Below are positions 1 to 7,238 of a DNA stretch of 64,000 bases, in pieces. The translations under genes were made by a program, and so were the position numbers. How positions within the stretch are numbered: the first letter of the stretch is position 1; each line of letters begins with the position of its first letter. The notes under the pieces are model-generated. The model saw only the letters and a program-made list of their open reading frames with translations. It made no database searches and was not told the DNA's origin. The stretch comes from Acidiphilium sp. C61 (GTDB lineage: Bacteria; Pseudomonadota; Alphaproteobacteria; Acetobacterales; Acetobacteraceae): the NCBI RefSeq assembly GCF_902712915.1, contig NZ_CACTIA010000003.1, positions 1 through 64,000 on the forward strand, given 5' to 3'.

Positions 1-217
1 GCTGCAAGCTGCCAAGCCGCGTGTCCAATGCGCGTTCCCGGTAGCCGTTGCGATAGGTCGCGCGCTCGCCGCTGCGCTCGTAGCGGCTGGCGCCGATCAG
101 CCCATCCACATCCGTCTCCATCAGCAGTTGAACCACCGCCTCCGCAACGCTGCGCAGAAAATCGCCGTCCCCGGCTTTGGCCAGTAGCTCAGCCAGTGGT
201 AATCTATCTTCGGTCAT
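1..217 (-). CDS. IS256-family transposase, N-terminal part (cut by window edge)
   Basis: The minus strand reads about 72 residues from an ATG at 217 down to the window edge without a stop. The sequence includes ETDVDGLIGASRYER and TYRNGYRER, which are characteristic of the N-terminus of IS256 (mutator-type) DDE transposases. The rest of the gene lies outside the window, so integrity cannot be judged. It lies back to back with an IS110 fragment, in line with a region made of IS debris. Confidence 0.8.
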   Translation of the reverse strand, partial: MTEDRLPLAELLAKAGDGDFLRSVAEAVVQLLMETDVDGLIGASRYERSGERATYRNGYRERALDTRLGSLQ

Positions 218-288
218 CGGGTTCTCCAGGCTTCAGGTTGAAGTCTCGCAACTCCACCATAGCCGACTGATCCGATGGCCACCTCAAA

Positions 289-651
289 CTACACCGTTAC
301 AGGGCCCAAAAGTCCACCACGACCCCGGACACTACCGACGAACTGCGCCAAAGTTTCGGCTTCGTGTGCGTCAGTCTTGTTCCGCTGCAACGCTGTCGCC
401 ACGCGTGCATGGCGCGCATCGAGGCAGATCACCGGAAAACCGAGGTCCTTGAGCGAATGGTAGAGCCACGGCGCCAACTGTCCGGTCTCGAGCCCGACCC
501 GAACGAGTTCGGGCGCATGCCGGCGCAGGGCCGCGGCGAGCACCTCCGGCTCGCTGGCCCTCTTGCCCCGCCAGACCAGCTTCCCGTTGTCGTCCACAAC
601 GTGAATGGCGGTGTCTTTGTCCGAAATGTCCAGTCCTGCGTAGTGCGCCAT
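289..651 (-). pseudogene. IS110-family transposase, N-terminal fragment
   Basis: About 120 residues starting MAHYAGLDISDKDT match the N-terminal DEDD (RuvC-like) domain of IS110 transposases. The first acidic residue (in GLDIS) and the following Glu (in VGLETG) are present. Family members are about 340 residues long, and here the C-terminal Transposase_20 domain is missing, so this is a dead fragment. An in-frame ATG 11 codons upstream exists, but the family start is at MAHY. A different, complete IS110 lies at 24206-25237. Confidence 0.8.
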
Positions 652-789
652 GATTGCCTCCCTCGGCTCCAACAAGCGGACCACCCGCTCGCTTCGCGCC
701 CCCGGTTTGACAGATCAAACCGCTGGATCGCGATCACCGCATGGGGAACGCATCATTGCCTGGTCGAACCGATGCCGGGCCTGAGCATG

Positions 790-870
790 GATTGGGAGGG
801 CCTCAACCGAACCAACGCCCTGGCATTCATCCTCTGGGCCTCAATTCGGCTGATGCTACGAAGGCACTGT
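790..870 (+). pseudogene. IS5-family transposase C-terminal tail remnant
   Basis: The short stretch reading ALAFILWASIRLMLRR resembles the extreme C-terminus of IS427-group IS5 transposases (compare the fragment at 27178-27319, which ends LLASIRL). Nothing upstream in this frame is transposase-like. It is most likely a remnant left by IS deletion; the match is short. Confidence 0.4.
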
Positions 871-930
871 AAGAATAGAATATCATCTTGGACCGAATCT
901 AAGTGTGACGTCGGATAGTTGGCGATGTAA

Positions 931-941
931 GTATTTCCCGA
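931..941 (+). promoter_or_regulatory. GTANTTYCCGA-type motif
   Basis: The sequence GTATTTCCCGA lies 104 bp before the His/Ala-rich gene at 1045. It is one of eight similar intergenic sites in the stress island. Its function is unknown. Confidence 0.3.
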
Positions 942-1044
942 TCCTACCGGGCAATGCGATGGTCTGATATCTTGAGTTTGTTCTTGGCAAGCTATCATAT
1001 GCCTCCCATGAACGGTAACCTTGGACCATTTCTGGAGAAATCAC

Positions 1045-1293
1045 ATGACAATAGCGAATCCCGCCGCGGTCAGCCCCGGCACCCACCAATCGGCCCCCAA
1101 TCATCCGGCGGCCGCCGTGCATATCGCTGCGGCATCGCATCACGCCGTAGCAGAACACCATCACCTCGAGGCCGCACACCATCTCAACATGGGTGAGCAC
1201 GAACCCGCCAGGCTGCATGCTGCCGCGGCCATGGCGCATTCCGAGAAGGCCCATTCCAAGACGGTTGAAGCGGCCAAACCACCTGCCAGATAG
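1045..1293 (+). CDS. Small His/Ala-rich protein
   Basis: This is an 82-residue protein, rich in alanine and histidine (for example SHHAVAEHHHLEAAHH), with a Lys-containing tail AHSEKAHSKTVEAAKPPAR. I recognise no domain, signal peptide or membrane segment. The ATG at 1045 is chosen because GGAGAAA sits about six bases upstream; an in-frame start at 1021 has no such site. The His clusters suggest metal binding or an acid-buffering role, but that is inference. A remnant of a paralogue of its C-terminus survives at 3301-3362, so the gene was once duplicated here. Confidence 0.6.
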   Translation: MTIANPAAVSPGTHQSAPNHPAAAVHIAAASHHAVAEHHHLEAAHHLNMGEHEPARLHAAAAMAHSEKAHSKTVEAAKPPAR

Positions 1294-1735
1294 GTCTTGG
1301 TATAGCTTAAGACTTTTCCGAGTGGCCGGTCTTTCCTGAATTACCTGATCTGGCAATTCTCGGTATCATGTTTTTCGGAGCGGGCTTGCGGTGCTGGGAC
1401 AGTCGATGCGGACAATAACAGGAACGATCGGCACAGGAACTTGGGATTGCATAGAGGGTGTCTGTCTAACACATGCATATCGCATATTCACACAGGTCGT
1501 GAATATGCGGCTGCGGATGCAACGTGACGATCAACTGGGTAGGCAGCCTCAACCGGACTCTTACTTAACAGTCTGTAATAGGCTACACTGGCGGTAGGGC
1601 TGTTCAACGCTGGTTTCTGAGTTGGGGTGGTCGGATGCGCAACACTGTGGGGGCGAACTGACTTTCTGGGGAATATGGGGATTCCCGACCGGCGGATTTT
1701 GGGATTCTTGGAAGGCAACCGATACGGAGGTTGTC
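1294..1735. other. Intergenic region between small protein gene and ISAs1 remnant
   Basis: No gene is recognised here. It contains a perfect hairpin at 1481-1509 and presumably the left end of the ISAs1-type element, whose terminal repeat I could not identify. Confidence 0.4.
1481..1509. repeat. Perfect 11-bp hairpin
   Basis: The arms CGCATATTCAC (1481-1491) and GTGAATATGCG (1499-1509) are exact reverse complements with a 7-base loop. No T-run follows, so it is more likely an operator or cruciform than a Rho-independent terminator. Confidence 0.5.
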
Positions 1736-2882
1736 ATGGCCGCGTTCAGCTCGTTGCTCGATATCCTGGCAGAGGTTCCCGATCCGCGGCGCGCGAAGGC
1801 AAGCTCTACAAGCTGCCGCATGTCCTGCTGTTCTCGATCCTGGCGATCATCAGCGCAGCAACTCGTATCGCGGCATCGTCACCTTCATCGACGTCCATCG
1901 CCGCCGGTTGAACCGCAGCTTCGGCCTGAAATGGCGCCGGGCGCCTCGCACACGGCGATCCGCTACATCCTCCAGGGGCTCGATCCGGGCGCGGTGGAGG
2001 CCGGCGTTCCGACGCCACGCGGCACTGCTGCAGGCGGCCAGGACCAAGCCCGGCACGGCCAGCATTGCGCTCGACGGCAAGACCCTGCGCGGCAGTTTCG
2101 ACAGGTTCCATGACCGCACCGCGGCTCATGTGCTCAGCGCCTTCGCCACCGACACCAAGCTGGTGCTCGCTCATGTCGAGATCGGCGAGAAATCCAGCGA
2201 GATCCCCGCCGCCCAGGCGCTGCTCGCCGAACTGGGCATCGCCAAGGACACACTCGTCACCTGGATGCCCTGCACTGCCAAAAAAGCCTTCAACGTCGCC
2301 CAGGCGGGCAACATCAGCCTCATCGTCCAGGTCAAGGACAATCAACCGACGCTGAAGCAGGCGATCCACCATATCGCCACATCGAGCGCCCCATACGACG
2401 TCTTCCGGACCCGCGACCGCGGCCGCAATCGTGACGAAACCCGCACCGTCTCCGCCTTCAATCCCGCCTGCGCGCTCGCCGGCACCGACTGGCATCCCCA
2501 TGTCACCGCCATCATTCAGGTCGAGCGCGCAATCGCCACCCGCAATCCCGAAACCGGCCTGCTCAAGCTGACACACGACACCGCCTTCTACGTCGCCAAC
2601 ACATCCCTCACCGCCGCCATCGCCGCCAAGGCCATCCGCGCACATTGGGGCATCGAAAATTCCTCCCACTATGTCCGAGACGTCACCTTCGCAGAGGATC
2701 GATCCCGGATCCGAACCAACCCCTGGCGTCATCGCCCGATTGCGCAGCTTCGCCTTCAACATCCTGATGAACAGCAAACCCAGCGCCAGCACCCTCAGCC
2801 AGGACCGCTACCGCGCCGCGCTTGCCGACCTCTACCACATCCTCGCTCTCAATCACTATCCCAAAGCGTTGAACAGCCATGA
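1736..2882 (+). pseudogene. ISAs1-family transposase, multiply frameshifted
   Basis: The start is an ATG at 1736 after an ACGGAGG site and reads MAAFSSLLDILAEVPDPRRAK, which is the ISAs1 (H-repeat) N-terminus. The coding sense then jumps frames several times: GKLYKLPHVLLFSILAIIS, then SYRGIVTFIDVHRRRLN, then HTAIRYILQGLDP, then ALDGKTLRG in the DDE domain, and finally a switch near 2700 to GVIARLRSFAFNIL. At least five indels therefore separate this copy from an active one. The expected VDALHCQ motif reads WMPCTAK. It is a dead element. Confidence 0.8.
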
Positions 2883-2892
2883 CACTGGGGCG

Positions 2893-3140
2893 AGGAAGAA
2901 TGAGCGCACGAGTGCAGGTACTCGCTTGATGGCGGCGAGTTGGGCGTCGATCTTATCACGCAGCTTCTCACCCTTGCGCAGCGGATTCCTGGCCACGCCG
3001 GTGCGCTTCACATGGCTCCAGACCAACTTGTCCGGGTTCAGTTCCGGCGCGCAGCCTGGAAGGAAATGCAGCGTCAGACGCCCGCGGTCGAGGCCACGTA
3101 GTCCTTGACCAGGCGCGTCTTGTGGGCAGAGCCTCGGAGA
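2893..3140 (-). pseudogene. IS630-family transposase C-terminal fragment
   Basis: Read on the minus strand this region aligns with the better preserved IS630 fragment at 63096-63439: it has the same [16 protein letters not shown] segment of the DDE_3 domain, followed by KRTGVAR.PLR.GEKL. Frame breaks occur near its start. The N-terminal half is absent. It directly abuts the ISAs1 remnant. Confidence 0.65.
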
Positions 3141-3242
3141 ACCTCCTGCCTCAATGCATCTTAATCTCGTCGCCTGACCTCGTCAGGCTCCCCAAACCAG
3201 AGACGCCGCCACAGGCAATTTCCACACAATCCAAGACGCCAA

Positions 3243-3300
3243 CGTTCTCGGCGAAGGTGACGTCTTGGACATAGTGGGAGGAATTTTCGACTGCGCCCAC
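3243..3300 (-). pseudogene. ISAs1-family transposase fragment (second copy)
   Basis: About 20 residues including ENSSHYVQDVTFAEN match the conserved C-terminal Glu region of ISAs1 transposases (compare ENSSHYVRDVTFAED in the copy at 1736-2882). The fragment is fused directly to the remnant of the His/Ala-rich gene paralogue. Confidence 0.55.
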
Positions 3301-3362
3301 GGCGCACGCTGAGAAGGGCCCACTCCAAGACCGTCGAGGTGGACAAGACTCCGGCCAAATAG
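3301..3362 (+). pseudogene. Remnant of a paralogue of the small His/Ala-rich gene
   Basis: After allowing one inserted G, this stretch encodes AHAEKAHSKTVEVDKTPAK followed by TAG. This is very close to the C-terminus of the gene at 1045-1293. Its 5' part has been replaced by the ISAs1 fragment, so this is a broken duplicate. Confidence 0.55.
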
Positions 3363-3461
3363 CCCACAATGCCGCGCCCCGGCTTTGCAAGGCTCGGTAT
3401 CGCGCGCGCTCGGAAGCCTCGGCCACATTGGCGAGATCGGATTTCTTCCACTGGGAACTAC

Positions 3462-3472
3462 GTAGATTCCGG
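3462..3472 (+). promoter_or_regulatory. GTANTTYCCGA-type motif (one mismatch)
   Basis: The sequence GTAGATTCCGG lies about 140 bp upstream of the glycine-zipper lipoprotein start. It differs from the other sites at its last base. Confidence 0.2.
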
Positions 3473-3612
3473 TCCTGCATGATCGTTTCGCGGGTCGCCA
3501 TGTTGAGCAGTGCGACTATCTCGGCATGCGCGTCAAACACCCGCCTACCGGCCAACACAGAGGTGCTGCGGACCCGACGCGCGACCATGGCGCGTCCATC
3601 AGGAGCTTTAGC

Positions 3613-3854
3613 ATGAGATCGTATAGACTGGCTTGGTTCACCGTTGCGCCGGAGCCGGGTTGCTACTCGGCGGCTGCGGCTATTCGCCGGGAGGCCGTGC
3701 CCTGTCCGGTGCTGCGATCGGCGCAGGGACGGGCGCGGTTGTCGGTTCGGTGACCGGCATCGGGCCGGGTGGTGGCGCGCTGATCGGCGGTGGCGTGGGT
3801 GCAGCCGTCGGCGGTCTCACCAGTCCGAGCACGATCAACCTCTCGCCCCGTTAA
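3613..3854 (+). pseudogene. Glycine-zipper lipoprotein, one-base frameshift
   Basis: An ATG at 3613, after AGGAG, reads MRSYRLAWFTVA. The sense then continues in another frame as GAGLLLGGCGYSPGGRALSG and runs to a stop at 3854. Adding one base near 3647 restores a single frame of about 80 residues with a signal peptide, a lipobox (LLGGC) and the alternating-glycine zipper GAAIGAGTGAVVG / GGALIGGGVGAAVGG seen in OsmB/Slp-type envelope proteins. The only defect is a single missing base, so either the gene recently died or the sequence has an error. It precedes two other small exported proteins. Confidence 0.6.
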
Positions 3855-3905
3855 CCGGAACCCGCCCAGGTGACGTTTAAACACCCTGAAAGCAGGAAAG
3901 AATCC

Positions 3906-4244
3906 ATGAACCGCATTCAGGTTATCACGCCGCTCGGCGCCGGCCTCGCTCTGGCGACGGCTGGCGCGAACGCGCAGACGACGACCACAACATCCACCGC
4001 CCATACGCTACAGCCTACCGCGATGACGTGGACGCCGGTCATGCCGTCGCCGAGCGGCACGCTGAGCACGACCGAAACCAGCCGCAGCGTCGATGCGGCC
4101 GGGAATACGTCGCAATCGCGGAAGACGACCTATGGCAGCGAAGACGGTGCGGTCAGCCAGTCCACCAGCACCACCACGATTACACCTGTGCCACACACTA
4201 GCACCACGACCGACACAACGTCTCCATACTCGACCACGAAATGA
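3906..4244 (+). CDS. Thr/Ser-rich secreted small protein
   Basis: This is a 112-residue protein with a typical signal peptide (GAGLALATAGANAQ, predicted cut after ANA). The mature region is very rich in Thr and Ser and has TTTTTSTAHT near the front and TTTDTTSPYSTTK at the end. There is no recognisable domain. The ATG at 3906 follows AGGAAAG. It is likely periplasmic or secreted. The next gene, 13 bp downstream, encodes a lipoprotein of similar composition, so the two probably form an operon with a shared envelope role. Confidence 0.65.
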   Translation: MNRIQVITPLGAGLALATAGANAQTTTTTSTAHTLQPTAMTWTPVMPSPSGTLSTTETSRSVDAAGNTSQSRKTTYGSEDGAVSQSTSTTTITPVPHTSTTTDTTSPYSTTK

Positions 4245-4257
4245 ACCGGAGGACATC

Positions 4258-4482
4258 ATGCGATCGAACAAGACCACCGCGGCACGCATTCTGCTTGCCA
4301 CGTGGATGAGCGGGGCCGTCCTGGTCCTCGCCGGCTGCGGTGGCGGTTCGCCGGACACCGCGACGACGACGACGACGCAACATACGAGCACCTCGACCAC
4401 AGCGACCGCGGCGGCGCCGCCAATGCTGGGCGCGCCCGTGACCACGACCACGCAGACCACGCGCTCGACGACGATGGAGTAG
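4258..4482 (+). CDS. Thr-rich small lipoprotein
   Basis: This is a 74-residue protein starting at the ATG after CCGGAGGACATC, a strong ribosome site. The signal peptide ends in the lipobox VLAGC at about residues 22-26, so the mature protein is predicted to be lipid-anchored. It is followed by GGGSPDT and Thr runs (TATTTTTQHTSTSTT). I recognise no family. It forms a probable operon with the Thr-rich secreted protein just upstream. Confidence 0.65.
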   Translation: MRSNKTTAARILLATWMSGAVLVLAGCGGGSPDTATTTTTQHTSTSTTATAAAPPMLGAPVTTTTQTTRSTTME

Positions 4483-4515
4483 CGCGATGGCGTGCGCCGC
4501 CACCGCGCTGCATGA

Positions 4516-4526
4516 GTAATTTCCGA
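4516..4526 (+). promoter_or_regulatory. GTANTTYCCGA-type motif
   Basis: The sequence GTAATTTCCGA lies between the lipoprotein stop and the XRE regulator, 86 bp before the latter's start. It is preceded by ATGA, exactly as at 11450. Confidence 0.3.
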
Positions 4527-4611
4527 GGCTGTCCGGCGAGCGGTCGGGTCTGCCAGATTGTAGGCTCGACCGCTCGCTTCGCGCGTGCCGTCAATAGGTG
4601 GGGTATGGAAC

Positions 4612-5169
4612 ATGGATGACAGAACAGGCCGTCCGCGCAACATAGTGTCATTGCAGGTCGCATCTCTCGACGCCCATATCGGCGGTCAGATCACGGCACG
4701 GCGCGCGGAAATTGGACTCTCTCGCCGGCAACTGGCGATGACACTGCGCGTGCCAGTGAGAGGGATCGCCGCCTACGAGCGCGGCATACAGCATGTCGCA
4801 CCAGCGGACCTGTTCCGGTTAGCGCAGGCGCTCGGCGTGGACCTCGCCTATTTCTACACGGATTCGGCGTCCTCGCCGCAGGCGCCAAAGGCCGAAACCG
4901 GGTGTCCGGTCGGCGGTCGCGCCGCGGGCGGCGTCGGGCAGGCCGCCGTGGACATGCGCCAATATGACGATATCGACCAGATCGCCGATAGATTCAGTCG
5001 GATTCGGAATCCGGCAATTCGGCGATGCGTTACCCGGATGCTGGACAGCCTTGCCGAGCATGAGGTATCGAGTGTCACGGTCGGAGATGTCCGGACCGAG
5101 CCACTGATCTCCGCGTTCGAAGAGCTCGCCGAGTTGGCATATGCGCCGCCCTCGGCATCGCGCGGATGA
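4612..5169 (+). CDS. XRE-family transcriptional regulator
   Basis: This 185-residue protein has an N-terminal Cro/C1-type helix-turn-helix at roughly residues 18-75 (IGLSRRQLAMTLRVPVRG, then YERGIQHVAPADLFRLAQAL). The C-terminal part has no recognised sensor domain and includes RIRNPAIRRCVTRMLDSL. The ATG at 4612 is the only good start and has GGTGGGG upstream. Similar short XRE proteins are common in alphaproteobacteria near stress genes. It probably regulates neighbouring genes; its ligand is unknown. Confidence 0.75.
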   Translation: MDDRTGRPRNIVSLQVASLDAHIGGQITARRAEIGLSRRQLAMTLRVPVRGIAAYERGIQHVAPADLFRLAQALGVDLAYFYTDSASSPQAPKAETGCPVGGRAAGGVGQAAVDMRQYDDIDQIADRFSRIRNPAIRRCVTRMLDSLAEHEVSSVTVGDVRTEPLISAFEELAELAYAPPSASRG

Positions 5170-5603
5170 GCGCGTCGCGCCGGCGCGCGTGCGCGTGAAG
5201 GCATGCCGAACCGGACGCCCGCCACGCGCCCTTCGCGGAACGCTCGGGCCGTGGCCTGGCGGGCCTCTCGCGGGCGTCGGAGCGTATATGTGTGCCCTAC
5301 ATTGGAGCCGCAGGTGGCGGCTGAGCTGGTCGCCGCGCCGGGGTATGCCGCGACCGCATCGTCGAACGCTTTGATGAAGTGTGATAAGCCTCCTCGAGAC
5401 GCCCGCCCTGGCGCGGCCTCCACGGGGCGAGTACGCAGAGCCGGAGATGCGTAGTTTCCGAGCCTTCTATGGGAAGTGAGGCCCTGCTAATTATTGAGGC
5501 CTCGGCAGGCCGGATCACACGATCCAGTATAGCGATCGACAGCGAACGAGCCGCACCGGGTTTCGTGCAAAGCCTTAGCAGAGATCGTAACGGGAGCCGG
5601 CTG
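5170..5603. other. Intergenic region before csbD-like gene
   Basis: No convincing gene is visible. A minus-strand frame reading HFIKAFDDAVAAYPGAA could be the start of a lost gene but breaks down quickly. The motif at 5451 lies here. Confidence 0.35.
5451..5461 (+). promoter_or_regulatory. GTANTTYCCGA-type motif
   Basis: The sequence GTAGTTTCCGA lies 143 bp before the CsbD-like gene. It is followed by CTTCTATGGG, which resembles the CCTATGG that follows two of the other sites. Confidence 0.3.
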
Positions 5604-5774
5604 ATGGACAAGGATCGCGTAGCTGGATTGGCGAAAGAGATCAAGGGCGCCGTGAAAGAGGCCGTCGGTAAACTCGTCGGCGATGCCAAGCTGCAAGCCG
5701 AAGGACGTGCCGGCAAGACCGAGGGCAGGGTGCAGAATACGGTCGGCGGTCTGAAGGATTCCGTCCGGAAATAG
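5604..5774 (+). CDS. CsbD-family stress protein
   Basis: This is a 56-residue protein, the usual length for the family. It reads MDKDRVAGLAKEIKGAVKEA and then GKLVGDAKLQAEGRAGKTEG, the classic CsbD repeat pattern. CsbD-like proteins are abundant under general stress in many bacteria, but their biochemical role is not known. The ATG at 5604 follows GGGAG. The flanking genes also look stress- or envelope-related. Confidence 0.9.
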   Translation: MDKDRVAGLAKEIKGAVKEAVGKLVGDAKLQAEGRAGKTEGRVQNTVGGLKDSVRK

Positions 5775-6123
5775 CATTCCGCACGCGCGCTACTATGTGG
5801 GACGGCTGCGTTCACATCCGCAGCGCGCGCTTGAGTGCCCCACCCGATGTCTGGCTCGACGCCAAGGCAGATCCATCGGCGCTCGGCGGTGGTTGATCGC
5901 AACCTGCCCAAGCGTGCCCATGTCTGAGAACATCACAGATACATTCGCTTCAAGAGCAACAGCCGATCGGATGGAAGCATATGATCGGATGATAGTCACG
6001 CTATCAGACAGCTCACGCGGTGAGACAGACAGTGCACCAAGCCGGCCGTTGGTGCGGACAAGAAGGTGTTGCAGACGTGAGGTGAGTGTCTTGTCGAAAA
6101 GGTTGACTGGAAAGACCCCATTC
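5775..6123. other. Intergenic region before esterase gene
   Basis: An open frame runs through here into the esterase gene, but its residues do not look conserved. I see no other gene or repeat. Confidence 0.35.
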
Positions 6124-7197
6124 ATGCGCATGTGGCTGGGTGGGGCGAACGCTATCGCACGCCACTCCCGCGCCACCAAAGTCGCGCGGCGGCAGGCCGC
6201 GGCGCTGGTAAAGGATGCCGCCCGCGTCTGGAAGCGGGCGTTGGTGGATCGGCCGGTGTCGGCGGCTCGCATGTCGGCAGGTTGCGTGTCGGAAGTCGTC
6301 GGGTTCGGCTCCAATCCCGGCGCATTGAGGATGCTGGTTCATGCCCGCGCCCGGCTGCCCGCGGGCCGGCCGCTGGTCGTCGTCCTGCACGGCTGCGGCC
6401 AGGATGCCGCAGCCTTTGCCAACGCGTCCGGCTGGCTCGCGCTGGCGGACGAGTTGGGGTTCGCGCTGCTGGTGCCCGAACAGGTTCACGCGAACAACCG
6501 TGGCCGCTGCTTCAACTGGTTCCGCCCTGATGACGTCCGCCGGAGCGGCGGCGAGGCGATGTCGATTCGCCAGATGCTGAGAGTCGCGGTCGCACGCTAT
6601 GGGTCCGACCCAAGACGAATCTACATTGTCGGATTTTCTGCCGGCGGCGGCATGGCCGCTGCGATGCTCGCCGCATACCCTGCGGTGTTCGCTGCGGGGG
6701 GCATTGTCGCGGGCATGCCGGTCGGCTGCGCGCAAACCCAGGTCGCAGCGATGCTTCACATGCGACGGGCAAACATGTCGCGGTCGCGGCAGGCGCTCGC
6801 TGGCGACGTCCGTGCAGTGACGCAGGCCCGTTCACGACGGTCGTGGCCACGCGTCTCGATCTGGCAAGGCGGCCGAGATCGCACGGTTGATCCGGCGAAC
6901 GCCGAAATACTCGCGGCGCAATGGGGCGAGTTGCATGGCCAGGATACGGCGCCGAGGACCGACAACGTGGCATCGGGGCATCGGCATCGGACCTGGGGCC
7001 GGCCCGATCGACCGCCCGCCGTCGAGATCTGGACGCTGCCCGCGATCGGGCATGGCTTTCCCGTCGATGCCAGCCTGCCCGGGAGCGGCCGCACCAGCCC
7101 GTATCTGGCGCGCGCGGATCTGTCCGCCGCGCGCCAGATCGCGACGTTCTGGCTTCTGAACAATGACCACGCCAAACGCGCGGCCTTGCACCGCTGA
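6124..7197 (+). CDS. PHB depolymerase-family esterase
   Basis: This 357-residue alpha/beta hydrolase belongs to the PhaZ/LpqC-like esterase family. The oxyanion region reads VVVLHGCGQDAAAFA, the nucleophile is Ser172 in GFSAGGG, an Asp lies in WQGGRDRTVDPANA and the His in IGHGFPVD. The N-terminus (ANAIARHSRATKVARRQ) is typical of the intracellular/secreted PHB depolymerase family. The ATG at 6124 follows GGAAAG; a GTG at 6082 is a possible alternative. It may hydrolyse short polyhydroxyalkanoate or other polyester substrates. A PhaC-like DUF3141 gene lies 12 kb away. Confidence 0.85.
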   Translation: MRMWLGGANAIARHSRATKVARRQAAALVKDAARVWKRALVDRPVSAARMSAGCVSEVVGFGSNPGALRMLVHARARLPAGRPLVVVLHGCGQDAAAFANASGWLALADELGFALLVPEQVHANNRGRCFNWFRPDDVRRSGGEAMSIRQMLRVAVARYGSDPRRIYIVGFSAGGGMAAAMLAAYPAVFAAGGIVAGMPVGCAQTQVAAMLHMRRANMSRSRQALAGDVRAVTQARSRRSWPRVSIWQGGRDRTVDPANAEILAAQWGELHGQDTAPRTDNVASGHRHRTWGRPDRPPAVEIWTLPAIGHGFPVDASLPGSGRTSPYLARADLSAARQIATFWLLNNDHAKRAALHR

Positions 7198-7238
7198 ATG
7201 GGTTCGCCGATGCTCGTAACACCAGTACCACGGCTACG

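Noticed and set aside
4600..4640. Possible EcfG promoter (GGAAC followed by CGTC)
   Set aside because: The -10 does not match CGTT, and the other GGAAC occurrences (3455, 17391) also lack a correctly spaced -10.
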